Source: Gemmatimonadota bacterium
GTDB taxonomy: Bacteria > Gemmatimonadota > Gemmatimonadetes > Gemmatimonadales > GWC2-71-9
Direction: 5' to 3'
DNA length: 34,510 nucleotides
NCBI GenBank assembly: GCA_022566515.1
Contig: JADFIT010000020.1
Coordinates: 1 to 34,510, forward strand
Shown here: piece by piece, positions 1-9,908 of the stretch
Numbering within the stretch: the first letter of the stretch is position 1
Layout of the letters: each line of letters opens with the position of its first letter
The notes under the pieces: generated by a model
The model's database searches: none
Seen by the model: only the letters and a program-made list of their open reading frames with translations
Told to the model about the DNA's origin: nothing
Translations under genes and position numbers: made by a program

Positions 1-899
1 ATCCATTCGATCTTTCGGAAGCGCTCAACATTTTCATGCGCGACTTCGGTGGCGCCGGGTTCGAGTCGATTTTCGGCGGGCGTCGCCGGGGGCGTCGGGA
101 CCATCCCGCTGGCCAAGACATCAGGATATCGCTGCGGTTGACCATGGAGGATGTCGCCAAGGGAGCCAAGCGGAAGGTGAAGCTCCGCGCGCTTCAGAAG
201 TGCGGCGCCTGCGATGGAACGGGCGCGGCGGCGGGAGGGTCGATGGTTACTTGCGCCACCTGTGGGGGCGCGGGAGATATCCGCCAGGCGACCCAGTCGT
301 TTTTCGGAAATTTTGTTTCCGTTGCCACCTGTCCCCACTGTGACGGCGGAGGTGAGGTAATTGATCGCCCTTGCCGCGAATGCGCAGGCGAGGGCCGAAG
401 CCGCGCCGATAAAATCGTCGAGATCGACATCCCGGCCGGCGTGGCGGAGAGCAACTATCTGACATTGCGAGGGCAGGGTAGTGCCGGGATCCGAGGCGCA
501 CCCGCCGGCGATCTGATCGTCGGGCTGGAGTTTGAAGACGACCCGCGATTCGAGCGCCATGGGGACGATCTGGTCTACGACCTCCCCGTGTCGTTCGCCC
601 AGGCGGCGCTTTCCCACGAGTTTGTCGTGCCCACACCACTGGGCGATGAGAGGGTCAAGGTGCCGGCGGGATCGCAAACCGGTTCCGTGTTGACGCTGCG
701 TGGCAAGGGGTTGCCGAGCCTGTCACGGGGGGGGAGGGGCGATCTGCACGTTCGGCTTCAGGTGTGGACTCCGGCCAACCTCACACCCGAACAGGAGGAT
801 CTGTTCCGCAAGCTGCGGGAGTCGGAGGGTGAGCCTCCGGCAGACGAGAGTCTCGGACGGCGCTTCTGGAGCAGGATGAAGGAGGCATTCGGAGGGTGA
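1..899 (+). CDS. dnaJ: Chaperone protein DnaJ, C-terminal part (5' truncated by window edge)
   Basis: Reading frame is open from nt 3 (PFDLSEALNIFMRDFGG) ahead of the listed ATG at 36. Four CxxCxGxG zinc motifs (CGACDGTG, CATCGGAG, CPHCDGGG, CRECAGEG) and the DnaJ C-terminal domain are present. Confidence 0.95.
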   Translation, partial: PFDLSEALNIFMRDFGGAGFESIFGGRRRGRRDHPAGQDIRISLRLTMEDVAKGAKRKVKLRALQKCGACDGTGAAAGGSMVTCATCGGAGDIRQATQSFFGNFVSVATCPHCDGGGEVIDRPCRECAGEGRSRADKIVEIDIPAGVAESNYLTLRGQGSAGIRGAPAGDLIVGLEFEDDPRFERHGDDLVYDLPVSFAQAALSHEFVVPTPLGDERVKVPAGSQTGSVLTLRGKGLPSLSRGGRGDLHVRLQVWTPANLTPEQEDLFRKLRESEGEPPADESLGRRFWSRMKEAFGG

Positions 900-995
900 A
901 GCGCGTTTGGCTCTTGAGTGAGTTTGAGGGCTTGTCTAACTTTGAGACTCACCCCGTTCCCGCCATATTTCGCGCCATATGAAGCTCTCTTCTTG

Positions 996-3287
996 ATGAC
1001 CGAGGTCACCGGCATCCCTTCCTCTTCTGCGCAGGCGATGGATGCAGCCACCGGGAGCCAGCTCGAGTTCGCCCAGGCCCTGGAGGTGGTGTCGCGATTC
1101 GCGCTTTCGGAAGCCGGCGCTGAACGGGTTTGTCAGCGGTTACCGGCGACCTCCGTGGATGAAGTCCGGGAAGAGCTTGCCGCCGTGGCCGAGCTGGCCG
1201 ACCTGATAGACAGAGGCAACGGCTTCTCCCCCCAATCCGTGCCCGACGTGCGGCCTACCCTGGAACGACTTCGGGTACCCGGGAGTGTGCTGGAGGGTGC
1301 TCAGCTCTCCGAGTTGGGGCAGGCAGCGGAAGCTATTCGGACGATGGCCACCGATCTCCGCCGGCTGCAGAAGCACAGCCCTCGTGTCTACGCTCTGGCC
1401 GTTGATCCGCCGCCGTCGGCGTTGGGGCGCCGTCTGACAGCGGCGATCGAGGTTGACGGCAGCGTGAGAGACAACGCCTCCGACGATCTCAAAGAGGCCC
1501 GGCGCAATTTCAGGACCACGCGCGACCGTCTGGTCGGGCTGCTCCAAGGCCTGATCGAGCGGTTCTCCTCCGCCATCTCGGGTGTCGATGCCGGAGTGAC
1601 GATGCGTGGCGGGCGATACGTGATTCCCGTCAGGCGGGAGGCGCGCTCCAAGGTGAGGGGGATCGTCCACGGAGAGTCGGGTTCCGGCGCCACTTTGTTC
1701 ATCGAGCCCCAGGATGCCGTTGCGCTGGGAAACGAGCTGAGCGCGTGTGAGGCCACGGAGCGCCGGGTCGTTCTCCAGGTACTACGGGATTTGACCGATT
1801 TCGCCCGGCCCGAGGCCGATCGAATCGCCGACGGATGGAACATGTGCGTGCGCGTCGACGACCTGTACGCCCGCGCACGGTACGCTCTCGACGTGGAAGG
1901 GTGTCTGCCGACCGTGGTCGAGGCGCCGTCGCCAATGGTGATACGCAACGGCCGCCATCCGTTGCTGCTTGCCGAGTTGGACGTGGTCGTGCCGTTCGAT
2001 CTCGAGACGAACGAGAAGGAGCGGGTAGTAGTGGTGAGTGGCCCGAACACCGGCGGCAAGACGGTGTTGCTAAAGGCGGTTGGTTTGATCAACGCGTTGG
2101 CGCAGTCGGGTGTAATTCCGCCAGTTGGGAAGGGCACGACGCTTCCGGTTTTCGGGATGATCTTTGCGGACATAGGCGACCATCAGTCAATCTCAGAAAA
2201 TCTCAGTACCTTCAGCGCCCATGTCGCGGCGTTGAAAGCGGTGCTTGAATCAGCCGACGACGCCTCCCTCGTTTTGCTCGACGAGTTCGGCACCGGCACG
2301 GATCCATCCGAAGGAGCTGCGTTGGCCGGGGCGGTGCTAAAGACGCTGTGTGACAGAGGCTGCGTCACGATTGCGACCACCCATCTCCATCAACTCAAGC
2401 GCCTGGCATCTGAAACCGAAGGGGCGGTCAACGCGTCGCTGCAATTCGATGCCGAACATCTGGAGCCTACCTACCGGGTTGTGAAGGGCATACCGGGGCG
2501 GTCGTACGGGCTGGCGATTGCGCAGCGGCTCGGCTTCCCGCCCCACGTCATGGCCCTGGCGCGAGAGCTGCAGCCTGATACCGAACGTTCCTTGGAATCG
2601 CTCCTCGCAGACGTCGAGAAGCGTGACAAACTGTTGCGGGCGAAGGAGCGAGAGACTGCGGAGGCGGAGACTCGTTTGCAGGCCGAGCGGGAGGATCTGG
2701 ATCAGCTGCACTCGGACCTGGCGAGCCAGGCCGCAGAGATCGACCGCCAAGCCCGGGAGATGGAGCTTCACGGTCGAGAGGAAGCACGGCGGTTTCTCCT
2801 CGAGGCGAGAAAGCGTGTGGAGGACGCACTGGGCCTGGCGCGCGCCGCGGTGACCGAGGCAACGGCCAAGGAGGCTCGCCGGTTGCTAGAGGAAGGCGCT
2901 CGGAACGAGCGGTCCGCGCTGAAGAGACTCGAAGAGGAAGCGCGCAAGAAGGGGTGGAGGGTCCAGGGCCCGGGAAGCAAGACGTTTTCGCCGCAACAGG
3001 GACGTCGCACGCCCTCATCCCTGCAAGTTTCCCAGCGAGCCGCCCGCCCGGAAATCGATCTTCGCGGCATGACCGCAGATGAGGCCGAGGAGGCCGTGAA
3101 GCGTGCGCTTGACGAGGCGATCGTGGCGGATCTGGGGTCGGTCCGCATCATTCACGGCAAGGGGACCGGAGTGTTGCGTGAGCGCGTGTCGGCGGTTCTT
3201 GCGCGTGACGGGCGAGTCACCTCGTTCCATACCTCGCCGCCGCACCAAGGTGGTTGGGGTGTTACGATCGCGGAGTTCGAGTGGTGA
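996..3287 (+). CDS. mutS2: Endonuclease MutS2 with C-terminal Smr domain
   Basis: Walker A GPNTGGKT, Walker B LVLLDEFGTGTDP, ATTHLHQLK, C-terminal Smr IDLRGMTADEAEEAV...IIHGKGTGVLR. Start chosen at ATG 996; 918 (GTG) and 1038 (ATG) are alternatives. Confidence 0.93.
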   Translation: MTEVTGIPSSSAQAMDAATGSQLEFAQALEVVSRFALSEAGAERVCQRLPATSVDEVREELAAVAELADLIDRGNGFSPQSVPDVRPTLERLRVPGSVLEGAQLSELGQAAEAIRTMATDLRRLQKHSPRVYALAVDPPPSALGRRLTAAIEVDGSVRDNASDDLKEARRNFRTTRDRLVGLLQGLIERFSSAISGVDAGVTMRGGRYVIPVRREARSKVRGIVHGESGSGATLFIEPQDAVALGNELSACEATERRVVLQVLRDLTDFARPEADRIADGWNMCVRVDDLYARARYALDVEGCLPTVVEAPSPMVIRNGRHPLLLAELDVVVPFDLETNEKERVVVVSGPNTGGKTVLLKAVGLINALAQSGVIPPVGKGTTLPVFGMIFADIGDHQSISENLSTFSAHVAALKAVLESADDASLVLLDEFGTGTDPSEGAALAGAVLKTLCDRGCVTIATTHLHQLKRLASETEGAVNASLQFDAEHLEPTYRVVKGIPGRSYGLAIAQRLGFPPHVMALARELQPDTERSLESLLADVEKRDKLLRAKERETAEAETRLQAEREDLDQLHSDLASQAAEIDRQAREMELHGREEARRFLLEARKRVEDALGLARAAVTEATAKEARRLLEEGARNERSALKRLEEEARKKGWRVQGPGSKTFSPQQGRRTPSSLQVSQRAARPEIDLRGMTADEAEEAVKRALDEAIVADLGSVRIIHGKGTGVLRERVSAVLARDGRVTSFHTSPPHQGGWGVTIAEFEW

Positions 3288-5071
3288 GTATCATTCCTGA
3301 CGAGCTGATCGAGCAGGTCCGGGACACAGCGGATATGGTCCACCTGCTCGGAGAGCATGTGGCGCTGAGGCGCACCGGTACGGATTACCGCGGGCCGTGC
3401 CCCTTTCACGGTGGAACGAACCGCAACTTCGCGGTCATTCCGAAGAAGCAGATGTACTATTGCTTCGTGTGTCACGAGGGCGGTGACGTATTCACGTTCT
3501 TCATGAAACATCTCGGGATGGACTACCCGACGGCAGTGAGAGAAGTAGCTGCCAAGGTTGGGGTGGTGATTCCCGATCGACCAACCGGCGGGCCCGATCC
3601 CCGAGAACCGCTCTATTCAGCCGCGGCCATTGCCGGCGAATGGTACGCCAAGCGTTTGCGGGAAGTGCCTGACGGTGAAGTCGCCAGAAAGTATTTGGCG
3701 CAGCGCGGCTTCTCCGGCGAAGCGCTCCATCCGTTAGGCCTGGGATTTGCTCCCAAGGGAGGCGCGTTTCTGGAGGCGATGGAAAAGTTGGGCATAGCGC
3801 AGGACGTATTGCTGGAAGCGGGTCTGGTGGTGCGCCGCGAGGATGGGTCGGTGCGTCCGCGTTTTTGGGGGCGGTTGCTGTTTCCCATTCACGATCTGCG
3901 CGGTCGTATCGTGGGGTTTGGTGGACGTGTACTGGGTGACGGCGAGCCCAAGTATCTGAACTCACCGGACTCGAGGATTTTTCACAAGGGACAGTTGCTG
4001 TACAACCTGCACCATGCCAGGCCGTCGATCCGCCGCGAGGAAAAGGCCATCGTCGTCGAAGGGTTTTTCGATGTGCTGCGTGCGGTGGAAGCCGGTGTGG
4101 AAAACGTGGTGGCGCCTTTGGGGACGGCGTTCACATCGGATCAATCCGCGCTCCTCAAGCGCTACACGCCGGAAGTGGTGTTACTGTACGACAACGATCA
4201 GGCGGGAATGCGGGCGAGCTTTCGTGCGGCCGACCAACTGTTGCGTACCAAGATCCGCGTGACGATTGCGACACTACCTCAAGGTGAGGATCCGGACTCT
4301 GTGGTGGTCAAGGGTGGTGCCGCAGCACTGACCGAAATCGTCTCCGACGCGATTGACGTCTTCGAGCGCGAGCTTCAACTGCTCGATCGCAAGGGATGGA
4401 TGGGAACGCTGGCCGGACGTCGTCGGGCGTTGGACCGGCTCTTGCCGACACTCCGGGCCGCAGCGGATCCCGTGACACAGGATCTCTATGTCAGCCGTGC
4501 GGCCGACACGCTGGGTATCACGGCCGAGTCGATTCGCCGGGAAGTGAATTCCGGTCCGTCGCGCGCTCTCGCGGCGCATCGCAGAGACGAGCGAACTAGA
4601 CGCTCGAGCGGCAGTACCGGGACGATGTCGGCGGAGCGGAACTTGACGCGCGTGATGGTTCACGAGCCACAATGGCGCTCGCGTATTCTGGAGCAGTTAC
4701 CCGATCCGTCGGTTCTGGGGGAGCCCGATCGCGAGTTGTTCGCATACCTCTCGATCCAACCAGACGATGTGGGTGCCGCAGAAATGCTCGGTCAGGTTCA
4801 GGGAGAGGCACGCACGGTACTGGCCGACGTGCTCCAAGAGGAGTGGGGAGAGCAGCTCGATGTGGACGCTATCGTAGCGGGTTCCTTGAACAGTATCCGC
4901 AGCCGGAGCATGGAAGTCGACCTCGAAACTCTGCAGCGCCGACTGACGGTTGCTTCGGAAGATGAAAAACTGGGAATCGTCCACGAGATAGAGGTATTGG
5001 TTCGACAACTGTCTACCTTGAAGCCGGGACGTTGGAACGCAATCCGAACAGGGAGGAGTAGTGCAGTCTGA
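3284..5071 (+). CDS. dnaG: DNA primase
   Basis: Zinc finger CPFH...CFVC, TOPRIM VVEGFFDVLRAVEAG...LGTAFT. GTG start overlaps the mutS2 stop (GTGA). Confidence 0.95.
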   Translation: MSIIPDELIEQVRDTADMVHLLGEHVALRRTGTDYRGPCPFHGGTNRNFAVIPKKQMYYCFVCHEGGDVFTFFMKHLGMDYPTAVREVAAKVGVVIPDRPTGGPDPREPLYSAAAIAGEWYAKRLREVPDGEVARKYLAQRGFSGEALHPLGLGFAPKGGAFLEAMEKLGIAQDVLLEAGLVVRREDGSVRPRFWGRLLFPIHDLRGRIVGFGGRVLGDGEPKYLNSPDSRIFHKGQLLYNLHHARPSIRREEKAIVVEGFFDVLRAVEAGVENVVAPLGTAFTSDQSALLKRYTPEVVLLYDNDQAGMRASFRAADQLLRTKIRVTIATLPQGEDPDSVVVKGGAAALTEIVSDAIDVFERELQLLDRKGWMGTLAGRRRALDRLLPTLRAAADPVTQDLYVSRAADTLGITAESIRREVNSGPSRALAAHRRDERTRRSSGSTGTMSAERNLTRVMVHEPQWRSRILEQLPDPSVLGEPDRELFAYLSIQPDDVGAAEMLGQVQGEARTVLADVLQEEWGEQLDVDAIVAGSLNSIRSRSMEVDLETLQRRLTVASEDEKLGIVHEIEVLVRQLSTLKPGRWNAIRTGRSSAV

Positions 5072-5774
5072 CCTCAAACGTTTGTTGACGTTGCAGGAAG
5101 CCGACCGACTCGTCATGTCCATCGAAGCCGAGATCCAGACGTTCGAGCCCGAGGTTGCGGAGTTGGACGCGGGCGTCAAGCGGCTGGAAGACGAGTTGAC
5201 GCGGGTGCAGAGAAATCTGGAAGAAGCCAACAAGAGGCGTACCGAACTCGAGAGCAACATCGAGACATATCGGGTGACTCAGGAACAGCGTCGTCAGAAA
5301 TTGGAGTGGGTGCGCGGAGCCAAGGAGGCGTCGGCGCTCATGGCGGAGATCGATCTGGCGCGGAGCGTTCTGGCGAAAGAGGAAGCCGACTGGATTCGGT
5401 CGTCCGACGAGGTGCAGGCGATTGAAGCGGCGGTGGCTGAAGTGGAGCAACGGGTGGCGGCCGAAGAAGAAGCCCAATCCCCGCGGCGCGAGGAGATTGC
5501 CCAGGCACAGAGTGAGTGCGATGGTCGGCTCGAAGAAGCGTCTGCGCGTCGTGCAGAAGCTGCGCAAGAAATCAACCGCACCAAGCGGCAGCTACTGACG
5601 ATGTACGACAAAATCCGCGGTGGCCGGGCACCCTTGGCGATGTATGAGCTTCACGCCGATGCGTGCGGTCACTGTTACACTTCGGTGCCCATGCACCTGC
5701 GCGAGCAAATCCGGCGTGGCGAAACGCTGGCTACGTGCGAGGCGTGTGGAGTGCTGATGTTCGCTGCGGAATGA
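5061..5774 (+). CDS. Coiled-coil protein with C-terminal C4 zinc ribbon (DUF164-like)
   Basis: Long N-terminal coiled coil, then CGHCYTSVP...CEACGVLMF. GTG start inside the dnaG 3' end. Confidence 0.8.
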   Translation: MQSDLKRLLTLQEADRLVMSIEAEIQTFEPEVAELDAGVKRLEDELTRVQRNLEEANKRRTELESNIETYRVTQEQRRQKLEWVRGAKEASALMAEIDLARSVLAKEEADWIRSSDEVQAIEAAVAEVEQRVAAEEEAQSPRREEIAQAQSECDGRLEEASARRAEAAQEINRTKRQLLTMYDKIRGGRAPLAMYELHADACGHCYTSVPMHLREQIRRGETLATCEACGVLMFAAE

Positions 5775-7477
5775 CATCGCTGGCGACTCGTTGGGATTTC
5801 GGCGAACAACCCGACGCCGGAGCGCGAAGTGCCTTGGCCCAAGCGTTGCAGGTTCCGGAGACCCTTGCGGCGCTGTTGATTCAACGTGGGTATTCCTCGG
5901 TTGAAGAAGCGAAGGGGTTTCTTCGCCCAACGCTCGACTCGTTGAGCGACCCTGCGGAATTCAAAGACCTTCCCGAAGCAACGTCGCTCATTGCCCAAGC
6001 GGTTCGCGCCGGAGAAACCATCGTCGTTCACGGCGACTACGACGTGGACGGCCAGGCGGGTGCGGCACTGCTTACCCGTGTGCTCCGGGAGGCCGGAGCG
6101 GACGTGAAACCGTTCGTACCACACAGGGTGCGCGACGGGTACGATCTTGGGCCGGCGGGCGTGACGTTCGCCGCACGGCATGGGGCGGCGCTGATCGTCA
6201 CCTGCGACTGCGGAATCACCGCCCACGAGGCCGTAGCCGATGCCAAGGCTCGCGGGATGAAGGTCGTAATCACCGACCACCACGTGCCGGGCGACTTGCC
6301 CCCGGCCGACGCCGTAGTGAATCCCAACCGCCCGGACTGCCCGTCACGCTCGAAGCAGCTTTGCGGGGCAGGAGTGGCGTTCAAGCTCGCCCAAGCCCTG
6401 GTGGGAGAATTGGGACTTCCCGAAAACATGCCGCTTCACCTCCTCGATCTCGTCGCCCTCGCGACGGTGGCAGACATGGTGCCCCTGACCGGCGAGAACC
6501 GCACGCTGGTCCGGTTCGGCCTCAAGACGCTGGCCCAGTCACGCTGGGCAGGCCTCCGCGCCCTCGTGGCAGCCGCCGGCCTCGAAGGAAGGCCCCTCCG
6601 GGCGGGACACGTGGGATATATTCTGGCGCCGCGGCTCAACGCGGTGGGGCGCATCGGCGATGCCAAGGACGGACTCCGGTTGCTCCTGACGGACGACGAA
6701 TCATCAGCCCGCGATCAGGCACGGGCGCTGGAGGCCCTGAACACCCGCCGCCAGGCGATGGATCAGGAGATCCTGCGGGAGGTGGTCGAAGAGATTGAAG
6801 AGACGGTGGATCTCGACACCAACTTTGCCTTGGTGTTGGCAAGAGATAGCTGGCATCCCGGGGTCATAGGTATCGTTGCGTCGCGGGTAGTCGAGCGCTT
6901 CGGGCGCCCCACCTTCTTGGTGGCCTTGGACGGCAACGAGGGCAAAGGCTCCGGCCGCAGTGTCAGCGGTTTCGATCTCCACGCTGCCCTCACGAGTTGC
7001 TCGGAGTACCTGGTGAAATTCGGTGGCCATCCAATGGCGGCCGGTCTCACGATAGCCCGCGATGCCATCGAACCGTTTCGCGAGGCGTTAAACAATGTGG
7101 CCCGAGCCAAGCTGTCGAAAGAAGATCTCGTCCGTGTGCAACGCGTAGACGTTGAGACACCGGTCGGCCGGCTGGATGCCGATCTGGAGCGCCTGTTACG
7201 TCACCTGGAGCCATGCGGGCTGGGAAACCCGGCACCGGTGTTTGCCGTTGCGAACGTCCGTGCGGCGCGACCCCGGGAGGTCGGCAAGAACCACCTCAAA
7301 TTCACCATCGAGGACGAGACCGGAAGCATCGACGCGATCGGATTCGAACTGGCCGATCGAGTAGAACCGGGCTGGCTCAGCGGCCCGGTGGACGTGGCAC
7401 TCCGTCTCGAAGAAAACGAGTATCGCGGCACCGTGAGCCTCCAAGCACGCGTACTCGCCTTGCGCCCGGCCGGCTGA
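5771..7477 (+). CDS. recJ: Single-stranded-DNA-specific exonuclease RecJ
   Basis: DHH-family motifs VHGDYDVDGQAGAALL, TCDCG, ITDHHVPG, GGHPMAAGLT. ATGA overlap with previous stop supports start 5771 rather than 5663. Confidence 0.95.
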   Translation: MTSLATRWDFGEQPDAGARSALAQALQVPETLAALLIQRGYSSVEEAKGFLRPTLDSLSDPAEFKDLPEATSLIAQAVRAGETIVVHGDYDVDGQAGAALLTRVLREAGADVKPFVPHRVRDGYDLGPAGVTFAARHGAALIVTCDCGITAHEAVADAKARGMKVVITDHHVPGDLPPADAVVNPNRPDCPSRSKQLCGAGVAFKLAQALVGELGLPENMPLHLLDLVALATVADMVPLTGENRTLVRFGLKTLAQSRWAGLRALVAAAGLEGRPLRAGHVGYILAPRLNAVGRIGDAKDGLRLLLTDDESSARDQARALEALNTRRQAMDQEILREVVEEIEETVDLDTNFALVLARDSWHPGVIGIVASRVVERFGRPTFLVALDGNEGKGSGRSVSGFDLHAALTSCSEYLVKFGGHPMAAGLTIARDAIEPFREALNNVARAKLSKEDLVRVQRVDVETPVGRLDADLERLLRHLEPCGLGNPAPVFAVANVRAARPREVGKNHLKFTIEDETGSIDAIGFELADRVEPGWLSGPVDVALRLEENEYRGTVSLQARVLALRPAG

Positions 7478-7992
7478 TGCGGATCATTGCAGGAGAGTTT
7501 CGCGGGCGCACGCTTTGTGCGCCGGGCGATCGCCGCACGAGGCCGACGGCAGACCGGGTGCGCGAGGCGTGGTTCAGCATTCTCGGTGACGAGTTGATCG
7601 ACGCCACCGTAGTGGATCTGTTCGCCGGATCGGGAGCGCTGGGGTTGGAAGCCCTGTCACGCGGCGCGCGCCGTGTGGAGTTCGTCGAAGTGGGAAAGGC
7701 CGCCCTCGCCGCGCTCCGAGCCAACATTGCGGCTTTCGATGCGGAAGATCGGGTCGGGGTACACAGGATCGACGCGCTGCAATTCGCCGAGCGACTCGAC
7801 GAGGGTGCCTTCGATGTTGCGTTCGCCGACCCACCGTACGCAGGAGACCAAGGGAGAGAAATCATTCGGATTTTTCAGACGCGGCCTTTCGCGCGCATAC
7901 TGGGCGTGGAACATCGGTCCGCAGATGACATCGGTGGCAGCGAAAAGCGTCGCTATGGTGATGCAGCAATAAGCTTCTGTTACCGCCCGTGA
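7477..7992 (+). CDS. rsmD: 16S rRNA (guanine(966)-N(2))-methyltransferase
   Basis: MRIIAGEFRGRTL, RPTADRVREAWFSIL, DLFAGSGALGLEALSRGA, FADPPY. ATG overlaps recJ stop by 1 nt. Confidence 0.93.
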   Translation: MRIIAGEFRGRTLCAPGDRRTRPTADRVREAWFSILGDELIDATVVDLFAGSGALGLEALSRGARRVEFVEVGKAALAALRANIAAFDAEDRVGVHRIDALQFAERLDEGAFDVAFADPPYAGDQGREIIRIFQTRPFARILGVEHRSADDIGGSEKRRYGDAAISFCYRP

Positions 7993-8468
7993 CCAGAATC
8001 GCGATATATCCCGGCACCTTCGACCCTCCGACGAAGGGCCATGAAGATCTGATCGCCCGGAGCCTCCATTTCGTCGATCGACTGATCGTAGGAGTGGCAG
8101 ATGTTAAGAGCAAGGAACCTCTCTTCACGCTCAGCGAACGCGTCGCCTTCCTTTCCGAGATCGTTTCCGGCGAGGATCGAGTCGATATCAAGCCGTTTGA
8201 CGGCCTGCTGGTCGATTTTGCCAAAGACGTCGGTGCCAACCTCGTGGTACGCGGTCTTCGTGCCGTCAGCGATTTCGAATACGAGTTCCAAATGGCGCTT
8301 ATGAACCGCAAGTTGCACAAGGGTCTCGAAACCGTGTTCCTGGTTCCGGCCTTGCATCTCACCTTTCTCAGTTCCAGCCTGGTTCGTGAGGTCGCCGGCT
8401 TGGGGGGCGACGTCTCTGACCTGGTCCACCCGGTAGTCCAGCGGGCGTTGGGGAAAAAGCGCGCGTAG
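7989..8468 (+). CDS. coaD: Phosphopantetheine adenylyltransferase
   Basis: IAIYPGTFDPPTKGHEDLIARS, VVRGLRAVSDFEYEFQMALMNR, FLSSSLVREVA. GTG start in GTGA overlap. Confidence 0.95.
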   Translation: MTRIAIYPGTFDPPTKGHEDLIARSLHFVDRLIVGVADVKSKEPLFTLSERVAFLSEIVSGEDRVDIKPFDGLLVDFAKDVGANLVVRGLRAVSDFEYEFQMALMNRKLHKGLETVFLVPALHLTFLSSSLVREVAGLGGDVSDLVHPVVQRALGKKRA

Positions 8469-9497
8469 ATGGGCTTCCGGCGGGAGCTTCATCGCCGTGC
8501 AAGCGAACTGCAGCGCACGGTCGTTCTCGCCGAAGGGTGGGACGAACGCGTGGGAGTGGCCGCGCGCCTGCTCGACGAGGCCGGCATCGCCAGAACGGTG
8601 GTATTGCAACCCGGCCGGCTGCCGCGCGTGGAAGACGTAGCGGCACTACTGCGGGAGCGTCGCCCGGACAAGGTCCGGGATGACGCCAGGGCGGCGAAGC
8701 TGGCCTCCAACCCGATCGTCTGCGCGGTAGGTCTCGTCGCCTTGGGTGAGGCGGATGTAGCCGTGGCCGGAGCGACCTGTCCTACCGCTGAAGTCGTGAG
8801 GTCGGCCCTTTGGCTCTTGGGCGCAGCGCCGGGGGTCGAGACGGTGAGCAGCGCCTTTTATATGTACCTTCCTGCCCCTCCCTCCTCCCTCCTCCCTGGG
8901 GAGAGGGGAGAGGGGAGAGGGGAGAGGTCCTTCCTCGCCCATCCCAGGGCGGGGGCATGGGGTGCATCTGGGGTGCTTACCTTCACTGACGCCGGGGTCG
9001 TGCCGGATCCCACGGCGGCTCAGCTCGCCGAAATAGCGCTGTCCGCGGCCCGAGACCGGCGCCGGATCGTGGGCGACGAGCCGGTGGTGGCCTTCCTCTC
9101 CTACTCTACCAAGGGGAGCGCCGCCGGGCCGAGGGTGGCCAAGGTAGCAGAAGCGGTGGAGCGGTTTGGCGAGTTGGCACCCGACATCGTGTGCGACGGA
9201 GAACTGCAAGGGGATGCCGCCATCGTACCGGAGGTGGCCGAAAGGAAAGCCTCCGGTTCACCGGTAGCCGGTAGGGCGAACATTTTGGTGTTCCCCGACC
9301 TTGACAGTGGGAACATTGCGTACAAACTGGTACAGCGTCTGGCGGGAGCGGTTGCCGTCGGACCCATTATTCAAGGTCTCGCGAAGCCGGTAGCCGATCT
9401 CTCTCGCGGAGCGTCGGCTGACGATATTGTTGATGTGGCAGCGGTTGCAATACTGCAAACGTACCAGCCATCCTTCACTTTGCAGGAGGACAGATGA
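8469..9497 (+). CDS. pta: Phosphate acetyltransferase (PTA/PTB family) with an in-frame low-complexity insertion
   Basis: VAGATCPTAEVVRSALWLLGAAPGVETVSSAFYMYLP ... VLTFTDAGVVPDPTAAQLAEIA ... AFLSYSTKGSA ... DGELQGDAAIVP ... ANILVFPDLDSGNIAYKLVQRLAGA. Confidence 0.88.
   Translation: MGFRRELHRRASELQRTVVLAEGWDERVGVAARLLDEAGIARTVVLQPGRLPRVEDVAALLRERRPDKVRDDARAAKLASNPIVCAVGLVALGEADVAVAGATCPTAEVVRSALWLLGAAPGVETVSSAFYMYLPAPPSSLLPGERGEGRGERSFLAHPRAGAWGASGVLTFTDAGVVPDPTAAQLAEIALSAARDRRRIVGDEPVVAFLSYSTKGSAAGPRVAKVAEAVERFGELAPDIVCDGELQGDAAIVPEVAERKASGSPVAGRANILVFPDLDSGNIAYKLVQRLAGAVAVGPIIQGLAKPVADLSRGASADDIVDVAAVAILQTYQPSFTLQEDR
8884..8927 (+). repeat. G-rich heptamer (AGAGGGG) array within pta, homologous to the 13308-13345 repeat
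   Basis: CTCCCTGGGGAGAGGGGAGAGGGGAGAGGGGAGAGG: four G4 tracts spaced by AGA, preceded by a near-palindrome CTCCCTGGGGAG. Confidence 0.85.
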
Positions 9498-9829
9498 CGT
9501 TCACTGTTAGCACCGCACCGAATGGTGTCACCATCGTGTCAGTGGACGGTCAGTTGATAGTAGCGAACCGAAACGAACTCAAGGACAAGGTGCTCAAAGC
9601 CCTGGAAGCCGGCGAGTCGAAGTTCGTGCTTGATTTCTTATCAACCGAGTACATCGATTCATCAGGTCTTGGCGTGCTCGTTTCGGTTTCGAAGAAAATA
9701 CGCGAGGCAGGCGGAGAGCTGCGCCTCGCGGGGCTCAATGAAGACCTTCGAATGCTATTTGAACTGACCAAGCTGGACACGCTGTTCAAGATCTGTGATA
9801 AAGCCGACGAAGCCGTCCAGAGTTTCTGA
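9494..9829 (+). CDS. STAS-domain anti-sigma factor antagonist
   Basis: LDFLSTEYIDSSGLGVLVSVSKKIREAGGELRLAGL, the STAS phosphoserine-loop motif (IDSSGLG). ATGA overlap with pta. Confidence 0.9.
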   Translation: MTFTVSTAPNGVTIVSVDGQLIVANRNELKDKVLKALEAGESKFVLDFLSTEYIDSSGLGVLVSVSKKIREAGGELRLAGLNEDLRMLFELTKLDTLFKICDKADEAVQSF

Positions 9830-9908
9830 GATGGTGATAGTGCCGCTGCGGCTGTGTGTCCGGCGTCCGGGTCGGGTGAATCCACGGGGACCGGAAGAAG
9901 GTCTGCTG

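Noticed and set aside
961-980. Direct repeat CGCCATAT-N4-CGCCATAT before mutS2
   Set aside because: Only two short copies, no match to an operator I recognise; could be chance.
5663-5770. N-terminal extensions of recJ (5663), rsmD (7213), MBL (15319), nadK (28487) and xseA (24068) in the ORF track
   Set aside because: The extensions run through the upstream gene and do not resemble the families; the ATGA-type overlaps (or, for xseA, later TTG/GTG codons) give better starts.
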